A DNA stretch of 52,198 nt from an uncultured Bacilli bacterium (GTDB lineage: Bacteria > Bacillota_I > Bacilli_A > ML615J-28 > CAG-313), in assembly GCA_947627685.1 (NCBI GenBank), contig CANQWZ010000001.1, positions 1-52,198 on the forward strand. Direction: 5' to 3'. The notes beneath the pieces were generated by a model, which was not told the origin of the DNA, did no database searches, and saw only the letters and a list, made by a program, of their open reading frames with translations. The number at the start of each line of letters is the position of its first letter. The stretch's first letter is position 1. Made by a program: the position numbers and the translations under genes. Below, piece by piece: positions 37,204 to 45,634 of this stretch.

Positions 37204-38248
37204 AAAAAAGCCTTTAATTAGTAAAGACCTAAATACCAAAAATGATATGATTAATAGAATGGTTGATTTATTTGATGAGGCTATTATGAGTTGTTATTAT
37301 GGTATGATTGATGAAAACAAAGAAAATACCGACGTTACAAACTATGATAAAGAAAAAGGCAGACTCAATTATTATGAGTGTTATATATATATCATAAAAT
37401 ATTTTTTAGAAAAAGAGCCTTTAAAAGTAGATGATGCTACTAAACAAAAAATTGATGATTGTTTAGATGCCTTTTTAATTGATGTTGAAGAAAATGGTAT
37501 TAATACCGAAGAAATCAGAAGAGCTTTATTACTTTTAGATATTAAGGCTTTTAAAAGTATGAACTTTGCTTTAGATATGATTACACCTGATGCGACTAGT
37601 ATTATCATGGCAAGTTTAGTTGATAGCCTTACACCTAATAAAAAAATAATTGAAATGATGGACTTTAATATTGGAGTTGGTAACTTAGTTTATACTATTA
37701 TTAATCATAGTCAAAAAGACTTTAAGTTAATAGGTATTGATAATCATATGCTTTTAGCATCAGTTGCTACTTGTAAAGCCAATATGTTAATGCAAGATGC
37801 TAATATTTATTATGAAGATGCTTTAGCGTATTTACCAAGTAATCTTGATATTATTGTAAGTGACCTTGCTAGTTATGATTATGAAAACGAATATTACCAT
37901 TCTTTTTTATATGATAAAGGTATAAAATATTTTCCCTATCTTGCAATCGAACATTATTTAAAAATACCTAAAAAACTATATGCCATATATTTAATTGAAA
38001 ATACTTTTTTTAGTCAAAAAGGCAGTCAAACATTTTATGAAATGTTAAAAAAAGCAGGTCATATCAAAGCTCTTATAAGCTTACCTGTTAGCTTTTTCCA
38101 AAGTGAAAAAGATGCTAAATCGCTAGTTATTATATCTAACCAGCCTAAAGTAAACGTATCAACCAATATTTTTGTTTTACCACCTCTTGCAAGACAAGAA
38201 GAATTCTTAAAAAAATTAGAAGAAATTACTAACTTTTTAAAAGCGTAA
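37196..38248 (+). CDS. YtxK-like class I SAM-dependent methyltransferase
   Basis: The 350-residue protein resembles B. subtilis YtxK, an N6-adenine-methyltransferase-like protein outside restriction systems. Motif I is degenerate: MDFNIGVGNLVYTII near residue 158, where DPxxGTGNLLYT is usual. The catalytic NPPY position reads VSDLASYDY near residue 223; related YtxK proteins also have SDLP-type variants. ISLPVSFFQSEKDAKSLVII near residue 299 matches the family. ATG 37196 is 8 bases after AGGTGA; GTG 37184 is the longer alternative. It follows the flavoprotein gene and precedes rlmI by 9 bases. DNA methylation activity is not assured. Confidence 0.75.
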   Translation: MSKKKPLISKDLNTKNDMINRMVDLFDEAIMSCYYGMIDENKENTDVTNYDKEKGRLNYYECYIYIIKYFLEKEPLKVDDATKQKIDDCLDAFLIDVEENGINTEEIRRALLLLDIKAFKSMNFALDMITPDATSIIMASLVDSLTPNKKIIEMMDFNIGVGNLVYTIINHSQKDFKLIGIDNHMLLASVATCKANMLMQDANIYYEDALAYLPSNLDIIVSDLASYDYENEYYHSFLYDKGIKYFPYLAIEHYLKIPKKLYAIYLIENTFFSQKGSQTFYEMLKKAGHIKALISLPVSFFQSEKDAKSLVIISNQPKVNVSTNIFVLPPLARQEEFLKKLEEITNFLKA

Positions 38249-38257
38249 AGGTTTATT

Positions 38258-39424
38258 ATGGAAACACAAAAAATAATTCTTAAAAAAGATGAAGAAAAAA
38301 GAATCATCGAAGGTCATCCTTGGATTTTTTCTAATGAAATTTTAAAATTTGAAGGTAAAATTACTTCTGGTGATCTTTGTTTGGTATATAGTTATGATAA
38401 TAAATTTATTGGTTGTGGCTTTCTTAATACCGCAAGTAAAATTATGGTACGAATGCTTAGTCAAGGCTTAATTAATATCGATGAAGATTTTTTCTATAAT
38501 CGCATCAAAAAAGCTAATGATTTTAGATTGCTTGCAGGATTTAACGATAATTATCGAGTGGTCTTTTCGGAAGCCGATTTATTGCCAGGTTTAATTGTTG
38601 ATAAATATGGTAAGTATTTATCAATTCAAATTTTATCGCTTGGAATGGATAAAAACAAAGATCTCATCGTTAAGGCATTAGTTAAACTATTTAATCCTCA
38701 AGGTATCATGGAACGAAGTGATAGTGATATACGCTTAAAAGAAGGCTTGCTACCTTTTAAAGGCATGATTTATAAACATTTTGATCCCATTGTTACGATT
38801 AAAGAAAACGATATTTTATTAAAAGTTGATTTGGAAAATGGTCAAAAAACGGGTTATTTTTTAGATCAAAAATATAATAGAGCCAATCTAAAAAATTACG
38901 TTAAAGATAAAGTTGTTTTAGACTGCTTTTCCCATACCGGTGGTTTTGCAATGCATGCTTTAAAATATCATGCTAAAAAAGTGGTTGCAATCGACATTAG
39001 CAAAAAAGCATGCAATGATATTTTAGAAAATGCTAAACTTAATAATTTTGATAATATTGAAGTAGTTTGTGATGATGTTTTTAATTACTTAAGAGAAAAT
39101 CAAGATAAACATTTTGATGTCATCATTTTAGATCCGCCAGCTTTTACTAAAAATACTAAGACCATAAAGAAGGCATATAAAGGTTATAAAGAAATTAATT
39201 TAAGTGCTCTTAAAATGTTAAATAGTGGAGGAATTTTATTTACCTTTTCTTGTTCAATGCATATGAAGCCTCTTTTATTTTTAGATATGTTAAAAGAAGC
39301 AAGTATCGATGCTAAAAAAAGCGTACAGTTAATTGACTTTAGAATTCAATCACCAGATCACCCTACTATGATTACGGATGAAGAATCGCTTTATTTAAAA
39401 TGTGCCGTCTTAAGAGTTTTATAA
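38258..39424 (+). CDS. RlmI-like 23S rRNA (cytosine-C5) methyltransferase
   Basis: The 388-residue protein has an N-terminal PUA domain (RIIEGHPWIFSNEI, about residues 12-70), a middle EEHE-like segment, and a Rossmann methyltransferase. SAM motif I VVLDCFSHTGGFAMHAL is near residue 222, the acidic strand-2 end VVAIDIS near 245, and the catalytic region IILDPPAFTKN near 290. FTFSCSMHM near 328 contains the conserved Cys. It resembles RlmI, which modifies C1962 of 23S rRNA in E. coli; B. subtilis relatives are uncharacterised. It starts 9 bases after the ytxK-like gene. Confidence 0.9.
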   Translation: METQKIILKKDEEKRIIEGHPWIFSNEILKFEGKITSGDLCLVYSYDNKFIGCGFLNTASKIMVRMLSQGLINIDEDFFYNRIKKANDFRLLAGFNDNYRVVFSEADLLPGLIVDKYGKYLSIQILSLGMDKNKDLIVKALVKLFNPQGIMERSDSDIRLKEGLLPFKGMIYKHFDPIVTIKENDILLKVDLENGQKTGYFLDQKYNRANLKNYVKDKVVLDCFSHTGGFAMHALKYHAKKVVAIDISKKACNDILENAKLNNFDNIEVVCDDVFNYLRENQDKHFDVIILDPPAFTKNTKTIKKAYKGYKEINLSALKMLNSGGILFTFSCSMHMKPLLFLDMLKEASIDAKKSVQLIDFRIQSPDHPTMITDEESLYLKCAVLRVL

Positions 39425-39507
39425 AGTAATAAATTATCATTTATAACATATATTACTACTAGATATACCTTTCTTGGTTAAATCAATATCTTTAGGAGCA
39501 TAAAAAG

Positions 39508-40896
39508 ATGAAAATCTTACCAAAAATACATGATTTTCTTTGGGGCGCACCATTAATTGTTTTTATATTGTTTGTAGGAATAGTTCTTAGTATCAAATTA
39601 AAAGGCCTTCAGATAAGAAAATTACCTAAGGCCTTTTCTTTTATGTTACAAAAAGAAACACCCGATGCTAAAAGAGTTAGTAGTTTTGAGGCTTTATGTA
39701 TATCACTTTCAGCCACCCTTGGTACTGGTAATATAACTGGGGTTGCAACGGCCATTACCCTTGGTGGGGTAGGAGCTCTTTTGTGGATGGAAATAGGGGC
39801 TATTTTAGGTATGGTAGTAAAATACGCTGAAAGTTTTTTAGCAATAAAATACCGTTATATTAAAGATGATCTAATCATTGGTGGCCCTTTTATTTATATT
39901 GAAAAAGGGCTTAAGAGAAATGGAAAAAAGTTAGCTATTTCATTTGCTACATTCGGAATGCTTGCTTCCATTCTTGGTATGGGAACTTTCATCCAAATAA
40001 ATGGTATAAGTGATGCCTTTAGAAATATCTTTACGATAGACTTTACGATTAATCTACCATATTTAAATCTTGAAATATCCATATTTCAGTTAATAATAGG
40101 AGCTGTTTTTGCTACGTTATGTGGCTTTGTTTTAATTGGTGGTATTAAAAAAATAAGTAAATTATGTGAGATTCTAGTTCCTTTTATGGCTTTTTTATAT
40201 ATAACTCTTTGTTTAATTATAATAGTATGTAAACTAAATAAAATACCTTATTTTTTGAATGTTTTGATAAGCATGGCTAAAAGTAAAAAGGCCATGATTG
40301 GTGGTATTATAGCATCCTTTAACACTCTTGCAATTAAACAAGGCATAAGTAAGGGTTTATTTTCCAATGAAGCTGGCATGGGAAGTAGTCCTATCGCCGT
40401 AGCAAATGTTAAAGGCCATGATCCCATAAAAGAAGGACTCCTTGGCATGATGTCAACTTTTTTGGGGACAATCGTCATTTGTACTTTAACAGGCCTTGTT
40501 ATTATTTTAACATCTGCTTATCAACAAAAGTTAGAGGGGATATATATTACAGAATACGCTTTTACAAAAGGACTTCCCTTTCCTAGCATTATAACCATGT
40601 TACTTCTTTTGGTTTGTATTACTTGTTTTGCTTTTACAACCATGATAGGATGGCATTTATATGGCATTAAATGTTTAAATTATTTAACTAATAATAACCA
40701 AAGAGTGGCTAAAATATATAATGTTATATATATCATAATGATTTTTATAGGTGCTTTTTTAAAAATTACTTTTATTTGGGACCTAACTGAAATCTTATGT
40801 GCTCTAATGAGTATACCTAATCTTATTGCTATATTATCACTAAGTGATGTTATTAAAGAAGAAACTAATCAATATTTTTTAAAACAAAAAGACTAA
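39508..40896 (+). CDS. alanine/glycine:cation symporter (AGCS family)
   Basis: This sodium- or proton-coupled amino-acid importer has 462 residues and about 11 membrane helices. Family landmarks are SATLGTGNITGVATAI near residue 70, IGAILGMVVKYAESFLAIKYR near 92, GGPFIYIEKGL near 127, and GLFSNEAGMGSSPIA near 286, the AGCS signature. The 83-base gap upstream (39425-39507) shows no clear promoter or terminator. The start follows TTTAGGAG. Its stop lies in a bidirectional terminator shared with the next gene. It would feed the amino-acid-using enzymes encoded nearby. Confidence 0.94.
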   Translation: MKILPKIHDFLWGAPLIVFILFVGIVLSIKLKGLQIRKLPKAFSFMLQKETPDAKRVSSFEALCISLSATLGTGNITGVATAITLGGVGALLWMEIGAILGMVVKYAESFLAIKYRYIKDDLIIGGPFIYIEKGLKRNGKKLAISFATFGMLASILGMGTFIQINGISDAFRNIFTIDFTINLPYLNLEISIFQLIIGAVFATLCGFVLIGGIKKISKLCEILVPFMAFLYITLCLIIIVCKLNKIPYFLNVLISMAKSKKAMIGGIIASFNTLAIKQGISKGLFSNEAGMGSSPIAVANVKGHDPIKEGLLGMMSTFLGTIVICTLTGLVIILTSAYQQKLEGIYITEYAFTKGLPFPSIITMLLLLVCITCFAFTTMIGWHLYGIKCLNYLTNNNQRVAKIYNVIYIIMIFIGAFLKITFIWDLTEILCALMSIPNLIAILSLSDVIKEETNQYFLKQKD

Positions 40897-40923
40897 CCTA
40901 TCTTTTGATAGATTAGTCTTTTT
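40891..40923. terminator. bidirectional terminator
   Basis: GACTAACCTATC (40891-40902) pairs with GATAGATTAGTC (40907-40918) with one mismatch and a TTTT loop, flanked by A5 and T5. It serves the AGCS gene and the convergent DUF2085 gene. Confidence 0.9.
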
Positions 40924-41407
40924 CATTTTTACTTTTACTAAGTGATTTATCAAATAAGAAATAAATCAATCTAATGCTCATAATACTAATACTTATCCCA
41001 AAACAACTACCGGTAATGATTCTTCTTATATTAGTACTTTCAATATTAAACAAATACTCAAGTCCACCATCTAATATCATCGGTAAACTTAACAATAAAA
41101 TAACGATGATTAAATAGATAATTTTGTTTTTGTTTATAAAAGCTTTAATTTTTTTAATATTAAAAATAAGAAAACTTAATGAATAAGAAATTAAAATACT
41201 AAAGCAACGCCAACAAAGGGGGAAAACAAAATTACCAATTATAGGGGCACGATCTTTTTGCCTATTACAAAGGGGCACTTTGCCAATTAGGGAAAAAGAA
41301 AATTTTAAATCATTAGGTAAAGTTATTTGTAAAACGATTAAACTAATAATAAAAAGGATATAAAGTATAAATGAACATATAAAAAAGTATTTAGTAAATT
41401 TGTTCAA
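40913..41407 (-). CDS. DUF2085 family membrane protein
   Basis: The 164-residue protein has four predicted helices. The DUF2085 pattern is present: PLCNRQKDRAPIIGNFVFPLCWRCFSI near residue 45 with three Cys, PMILDGGLEY near residue 109, and TNIRRIITGSCFGI near 124. The family's function is unknown. It starts 13 bases after the stop of the zinc-ribbon membrane gene and is probably co-transcribed with it. Confidence 0.85.
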   Translation of the reverse strand: MNKFTKYFFICSFILYILFIISLIVLQITLPNDLKFSFSLIGKVPLCNRQKDRAPIIGNFVFPLCWRCFSILISYSLSFLIFNIKKIKAFINKNKIIYLIIVILLLSLPMILDGGLEYLFNIESTNIRRIITGSCFGISISIMSIRLIYFLFDKSLSKSKNEKD

Positions 41408-41420
41408 TTCTTATTACCTA

Positions 41421-41810
41421 CTATTGCATTTGACCTACTAATAAAGAATAATAGAATACCATGCAAATAACAGAACTTACAATGTTAATAAGGAATGATA
41501 CAAGAGCAGGTATACCACAAGATTTAGCTTTCTTAGGGAATTCTTTTCGCCATACAAAGAAAAGAATAAAACCTACGATAGGGAATAAGAATGATAATAT
41601 ACCAAAACCCCAACTTCCAGCGTCTTCTTTTTTTGCTTCAGCGTTAGCATTCATGTTTTGTTGCATAGCTGATTGATCATAGTAAGCATAAGAATCATTA
41701 GTTTGAGTATTGCTAGTAAATTGAACATCGTCTTCTAATTTACTACCACATTCAGGACAATAAGTAACACTATCGTCAAATGTTTTGTTGCAATAAGTAC
41801 ATTTTTTCAT
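41421..41810 (-). CDS. zinc-ribbon protein with two membrane helices
   Basis: Residues 1-25 form a zinc ribbon (C-x2-C, CTYC at 4-7, and CPEC at 18-21). A Gln/Asn-rich linker follows (about 30-60), then two membrane helices at about 66-88 and 95-122. The function is unknown. Its membrane part is paralogous to the 41910-42173 protein (FGILSF, P-x-x-G, VW, PK, CG, AL in the same order), which lacks the ribbon. It has its own promoter at 41833-41861 and probably leads into the DUF2085 gene. Confidence 0.82.
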   Translation of the reverse strand: MKKCTYCNKTFDDSVTYCPECGSKLEDDVQFTSNTQTNDSYAYYDQSAMQQNMNANAEAKKEDAGSWGFGILSFLFPIVGFILFFVWRKEFPKKAKSCGIPALVSFLINIVSSVICMVFYYSLLVGQMQ

Positions 41811-41832
41811 AAAAAATCACCTCACAATTCAT

Positions 41833-41861
41833 ATTATAGCACATAAATTTCCAAAAAGCAA
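41833..41861 (-). promoter_or_regulatory. promoter of the zinc-ribbon/DUF2085 genes
   Basis: Minus strand TTGCTT (41856-41861), 17-base spacer, TATAAT (41833-41838) with TG-C before it. Confidence 0.75.
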
Positions 41862-41862
41862 T

Positions 41863-41903
41863 AAAAAAATAAAAAGCTATTAAAACAAGTTTGTTTTAAT
41901 AGC
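41863..41903 (-). terminator. terminator of the small membrane protein gene
   Basis: GCTATTAAAACAA (41876-41888) pairs with TTGTTTTAATAGC (41891-41903); on the minus strand it is followed by a T-rich run. Confidence 0.85.
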
Positions 41904-41909
41904 CAATAA

Positions 41910-42173
41910 TTATTTTAAACCTGGTTTAAGAACTAAGATGAGAATAAATGCTAAAACGATATAAAATAAACAACTAGCAAGTGCACACCATCCACATACT
42001 TTAGATGCTTTAGGTTTTTTAACTTTCCATACTAGATATAGTACATAACCTAGTGGTGGTAAAATAAAACTTAAAATACCAAAAATAATATCAAAAGCCG
42101 TATTGTTAGTAGTTTTAGTATTATCTAAATTATTATTATTTTCCTCTCTTACTATTTCTTTATTTTCTTCCAT
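41910..42173 (-). CDS. small two-helix membrane protein, paralogue of the zinc-ribbon protein
   Basis: The 87-residue protein has a charged, Asn-rich N terminus (about 25 residues) and two membrane helices at about 28-48 and 59-84. The helix region reads FGILSFILPPLGYVLYLVW...PKASKVCGWCALAS, parallel to the neighbouring zinc-ribbon protein, so the two arose by duplication. ATG 42173 lies 7 bases after AGGTG; the frame could extend three codons to GTG 42182. It has its own promoter and terminator. The function is unknown. Confidence 0.75.
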   Translation of the reverse strand: MEENKEIVREENNNNLDNTKTTNNTAFDIIFGILSFILPPLGYVLYLVWKVKKPKASKVCGWCALASCLFYIVLAFILILVLKPGLK

Positions 42174-42191
42174 AATGAACACCTCAATTAA

Positions 42192-42219
42192 ATTATATCA
42201 TATTTTTTAAAAAATGCAA
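42192..42219 (-). promoter_or_regulatory. promoter of the small membrane protein gene
   Basis: Minus strand TTGCAT (42214-42219), 16-base spacer, TATAAT (42192-42197) with TG-A before it. It is divergent from the promoter at 42256-42284. Confidence 0.75.
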
Positions 42220-42255
42220 ACTATATGAAAAAAGGAATTATAAAATATAAAACAT

Positions 42256-42284
42256 TTGCGCTTTTAAACATTCTAAGGTATAAT
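42256..42284 (+). promoter_or_regulatory. promoter of the threonine-aldolase-like gene and dusB
   Basis: TTGCGC (42256-42261), 17-base spacer, TATAAT (42279-42284). It lies inside the longer open frame that begins at 42225, so the true start is downstream. This is the one clear promoter here without TG before the -10. Confidence 0.75.
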
Positions 42285-42314
42285 AGAAATATCTTTAATA
42301 AAGGAATAAAAAAT

Positions 42315-43355
42315 ATGATAAATTTACAAAACGATTATTGTGGCATTGCTCATCCTAAAGTATTAGAAAAACTATTAGCTAATCAAAATGAAACCTATAT
42401 AGGTTATGGGAAAGATGAAAAAACAGCCGAGGCTATTAAACTAATTAAAAATAAATTTAATGCTAAGTCATCTTATATTACTTTTTTGGCGGGTGGTACT
42501 ATTACTAATAAAATAGCTATAGCCCATTTTTTAAAGCCATATGAAGCAGTTATTTGCGCAACAACAGGCCATATAAATGTTCATGAAACAGGAGCCATCG
42601 AAGAGACTGGTCATAAAATTTTAACTATTAATAGTTATGATGGTAAGATTAAAAAAGATGAGATAGTTAAAATATATAATATGCATACCGATGAACACAT
42701 GGTAAAACCTAAGATGGTATATATATCTAATCCTACTGAATATGGGACACTTTATACGCTTTTAGAATTAAAAGGTATATATGAAGTTTGTCAAAAATTA
42801 GGCCTATATTTGTACCTTGATGGTGCAAGGCTTGGCGTTAGTCTAACAGCAGATACTAACGATATATCACCAAGTGATTATGTTTTGTATACGGATGCTT
42901 TTTATATTGGTGGTGTTAAAAACGGTTTGTTAATGGGTGAGGCCCTTGTTATAAATAATAAGGCTTTACAAAAAGATATTCGTTATGCTATTAAACAAAA
43001 TGGGGCTCTTAGTGCGAAAGGTTTTGTTAATGGCCTTCAATTTTGTGCCCTTTTTGAAGATGATTTATTTTTTGAAATTGCAAGGTATATAAATGTGATG
43101 GCATCTTTATTAGTTGAAGGATTAAAAAAATTAAAAGTGTCTTTTTTCATACCTCCACAAACTAATCAAATCTTTATTAATTTGCCCCATAATGTAGTAG
43201 AAAGCCTAAAGACTAAAATCAAGTTTACTATTTGGGAAGAAAACCCTACTTTTTCTATTGTAAGACTAGTTACCCACTATTTACTAAATGAAGATCTTAT
43301 TAATGAGGCATTATTAATGATTGAAGAGGCATTAAAAAATAATGAAAATAGGTAA
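42315..43355 (+). CDS. threonine-aldolase-like PLP enzyme (beta-eliminating lyase family)
   Basis: The 346-residue protein is related to low-specificity L-threonine aldolase (threonine to glycine and acetaldehyde). Landmarks are INLQNDYCGIAHP at the start, TFLAGGTITN near residue 58, the ATTGHINVHETGAIE block near 80, YLDGARLG near 168 with the PLP-contacting Asp, and FYIGGVKNGLLMGE near 198 with the PLP-binding Lys. ATG 42315 has AAAGGAA upstream; a longer frame from 42225 would include the promoter. It overlaps dusB by 14 bases. Substrate specificity is uncertain within this family. Confidence 0.87.
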   Translation: MINLQNDYCGIAHPKVLEKLLANQNETYIGYGKDEKTAEAIKLIKNKFNAKSSYITFLAGGTITNKIAIAHFLKPYEAVICATTGHINVHETGAIEETGHKILTINSYDGKIKKDEIVKIYNMHTDEHMVKPKMVYISNPTEYGTLYTLLELKGIYEVCQKLGLYLYLDGARLGVSLTADTNDISPSDYVLYTDAFYIGGVKNGLLMGEALVINNKALQKDIRYAIKQNGALSAKGFVNGLQFCALFEDDLFFEIARYINVMASLLVEGLKKLKVSFFIPPQTNQIFINLPHNVVESLKTKIKFTIWEENPTFSIVRLVTHYLLNEDLINEALLMIEEALKNNENR

Positions 43356-44298
43356 TGTAGAGTTAAAAAATAATATTATTTTAGCTCCTATGGCAGGTGT
43401 TTCAACTTCGGCATTTCGCAGTATTTGCTTAGAGTATGGGGCAGGACTTGTCTATAGTGAAATGATTAGTGATAAGGGTTTAGGCTATGACAATCAAAAG
43501 ACTTTAAAAATGATTGAAATAAAAGAAGATGAACATCCCATCGCCATGCAACTTTTTGGCAGTGATTATAAATCAATTACTGAGGCAGCTAAAAAACTTA
43601 TATCATTTAGTAAGATTGATATACTCGATGTTAATATGGGTTGCCCCGTAAATAAAGTAGTTAAAAGTGGGGCTGGTGCAGCTTTATTAAAAGATCCCCT
43701 TAAAATATATGATATCATCAAAGCTCTTAAAGATAATATTAATATTCCTGTAACGATTAAAATTAGAGCAGGTTGGGATCATCAAAGCATAAATTGTGAT
43801 AAAGTAGCTTTACTAGCAAGTAAGGCTGGCGTTGATGCTATTACAATTCATGGTAGAACAAGGTCAGATTTATATAATGGTAAAGTTAGTTTAGATTATA
43901 TTAAGCTAGTAAAAGAAGCATCAAGTGTTCCTGTTATTGGTAATGGTGACATTAAAGATTATGAAAGTGCCACCAAAATGTTTTCCGAGGGCGTTGATGG
44001 CATTATGATTGGTAGAGCTGCTATGGGCAACCCCTTTATTTTTAAAGAGTTAAATGCCCTTTTAAATGGTAAAAATTATCTTTTGCCAACTAAAGAAGAA
44101 GTAATCACAACTTTACTTGATCATGCTAAAAGATTAATGCAAGATAAAGGTGAACATATTGCCATGGTTGAAATGCGTTCGCATGCAGGATGGTATTTAC
44201 GTTTGATTCCCCAAACTAAAGTTTACAAAAAAGCAATTGTTAGTATTAAAACATATCAAGAATTAGAAGCTATATGTATGGCTATTTTAAATAATTAA
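43342..44298 (+). CDS. dusB: tRNA-dihydrouridine synthase (DusB-like)
   Basis: This FMN-dependent enzyme reduces uridines in the tRNA D-loop. The product is 318 residues. FMN-site motif NNIILAPMAGVSTSAFR is near residue 10, AMQLFGSD near 69, DVNMGCPVNKVVKSGAG near 96 with the catalytic Cys, TIKIRAGWD near 138, ITIHGRTR near 166 and VIGNGDI near 194. It resembles the Bacilli DusB group rather than DusA or DusC. It overlaps the upstream PLP-enzyme gene by 14 bases and is followed by a strong terminator. Confidence 0.94.
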   Translation: MKIGNVELKNNIILAPMAGVSTSAFRSICLEYGAGLVYSEMISDKGLGYDNQKTLKMIEIKEDEHPIAMQLFGSDYKSITEAAKKLISFSKIDILDVNMGCPVNKVVKSGAGAALLKDPLKIYDIIKALKDNINIPVTIKIRAGWDHQSINCDKVALLASKAGVDAITIHGRTRSDLYNGKVSLDYIKLVKEASSVPVIGNGDIKDYESATKMFSEGVDGIMIGRAAMGNPFIFKELNALLNGKNYLLPTKEEVITTLLDHAKRLMQDKGEHIAMVEMRSHAGWYLRLIPQTKVYKKAIVSIKTYQELEAICMAILNN

Positions 44299-44338
44299 GA
44301 CTTAAGTTCGTATCTTAAAGACGAATTTAAGTCTTTTT
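44297..44338 (+). terminator. terminator of dusB
   Basis: A stem of 14 bp (44298-44311 with 44321-44334, one G-T pair), AGACTTAAGTTCGT against ACGAATTTAAGTCT, is followed by T5. Confidence 0.92.
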
Positions 44339-44380
44339 ATTTTTAAAAGGCAAAAACTGACAAAATATATAAAAAATAAA

Positions 44381-44389
44381 TGATACAAT
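44381..44389 (+). promoter_or_regulatory. extended -10 promoter of the SipW/TasA-like operon
   Basis: TG-A-TACAAT, hexamer at 44384-44389. A CTGACA at 44357-44362 is 21 bases away, too far for a normal -35. CGAAAGGCG precedes the ATG at 44418. Confidence 0.55.
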
Positions 44390-44417
44390 AGAAAAGAAAA
44401 AACGAAAGGCGAAGAAA

Positions 44418-44915
44418 ATGAAAAGAACACCCAAGCTATTAATCATATCATATATATCCATCATTACCATTATTTTAGGAATATTAATGTGGTATATAGG
44501 TTATTTAAAAAAAGATGTAACAACTAAAAACATTCTTTTACAAGATGACAAAGTAGTTAGTGAGCATCTAGCCATAAAATTAAATAAAATGGTTCCTGGT
44601 GCTAATAAAAATTATACCATTATCTTAAAGGCACCAACTACTAGTAGTTATGAAGTTAATTTAGCTTTTACTAGTATTAATAATTCTATTTTAAGTAAAT
44701 ACATTAATGTTGAAATCAGTTATCAAGATAGTTTAAAAAAGTATCGTTTATGTGATTTAATAGATGACCTAGAACAAATAAACTACTTGTTAAAACTTAA
44801 GAAAGGGGAAAAAGCCAAAATCACAATTAAATATAATTTACCATATGAAGTAGGTAATGAAATTCAAGGTATGTCAATTGATTTTAATGTTAATTTTAAG
44901 GTTAAAAGGTTATAA
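44418..44915 (+). CDS. secreted or membrane-anchored beta-rich protein, first gene of the SipW operon
   Basis: The 165-residue protein has an N-terminal membrane helix (LLIISYISIITIILGILMWYI, about residues 7-28) and a ~130-residue outside part with beta character. The pattern KMVPGANKNYTIILKAPTTSSYEV and KKGEKAKITIKYNLP recalls the PG-x-x-Y and sheet pattern of TasA-like proteins. It lacks the A-T-x-A-x-F-T/S-D site of SipW substrates, so it may stay in the membrane. It ends two bases before sipW. Its position mirrors tapA in the tapA-sipW-tasA operon of B. subtilis, but I see no sequence match to TapA. The family is not recognised. Confidence 0.7.
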   Translation: MKRTPKLLIISYISIITIILGILMWYIGYLKKDVTTKNILLQDDKVVSEHLAIKLNKMVPGANKNYTIILKAPTTSSYEVNLAFTSINNSILSKYINVEISYQDSLKKYRLCDLIDDLEQINYLLKLKKGEKAKITIKYNLPYEVGNEIQGMSIDFNVNFKVKRL

Positions 44916-44917
44916 AA

Positions 44918-45634
44918 ATGAAAAAGATTGTTAACATAGTTTTCAGTGTTATAACTTATCTTTTTTTATTAGTAGCAATCGTTTTGTTAATCTTTTCGAT
45001 AATTGCTAAAAAAGAAAGTGATGATGCTATCAATATTTTTAATCATCAAATCAGAGTAGTTGTTTCAAATTCAATGGCTAAAAGTAATAGTGTTGATGTT
45101 AGCGATTATAAGATTAAAGATATTAAAGTAAAAAGTATGGTTTTAATCGAAACGGTACCTAAAGATCTAGCAAAAAAAAGGGAGTGGTATAGTAATTTAA
45201 AAATAGGTGATGTTTTAACTTTTAAATATGTATATGTAAGGCAAGAAACCATAACACATAGAATAGTTAATATTGAAAATAAAGATGATGGTTACCTCAT
45301 TACTTTAGAAGGTGATAATAAAACAGATAATACTACAACTAGCAAACAAATTATTGATACAACTGATGATGATAGTCCCAATTATATAATTGGTAAAGTT
45401 ATTTATAAAAATTATTTAATGGGCATTATATTATATATTTTAAAACAACCCATTGGTCTTGCTTTAATTATTATTGTTCCGTGCCTCATTATTATTATTT
45501 GGCAAATGATTAAAATTATTAGTACCATATATGGTGCTAAGAAAACAAAGCAAGAAGAAAAAATTGCTTCTTTAGAAGAAAAACTTAAGTTATTAGAGGA
45601 AAAACAAAAAGGAAAGGAGGATAAAAATGCCTAA
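44918..45634 (+). CDS. sipW: SipW-type (S26B, ER-like) signal peptidase I
   Basis: The 238-residue protein is predicted to cleave signal peptides of the TasA-like proteins encoded downstream. A first membrane helix lies at residues 5-30. Catalytic Ser is S52 in SNSMAKS; the usual Lys of bacterial signal peptidases is replaced by His, H114 in TITHRIV, the hallmark of the SipW/eukaryotic class; GDN at 132-134 is box E. A second membrane helix lies at about 176-206. The tail is a charged coiled coil (EEKIASLEEKLKLLEEKQKG). It overlaps the next gene by 8 bases. Confidence 0.92.
   Translation: MKKIVNIVFSVITYLFLLVAIVLLIFSIIAKKESDDAINIFNHQIRVVVSNSMAKSNSVDVSDYKIKDIKVKSMVLIETVPKDLAKKREWYSNLKIGDVLTFKYVYVRQETITHRIVNIENKDDGYLITLEGDNKTDNTTTSKQIIDTTDDDSPNYIIGKVIYKNYLMGIILYILKQPIGLALIIIVPCLIIIIWQMIKIISTIYGAKKTKQEEKIASLEEKLKLLEEKQKGKEDKNA

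Noticed and set aside
39425..39507. Glycine riboswitch upstream of the AGCS symporter
   Set aside because: The 83-base gap is too short and has no recognisable glycine-aptamer stems.
42225..42314. Start of the threonine-aldolase-like gene at 42225
   Set aside because: The frame crosses the promoter at 42256-42284, and the family begins at the ATG at 42315.
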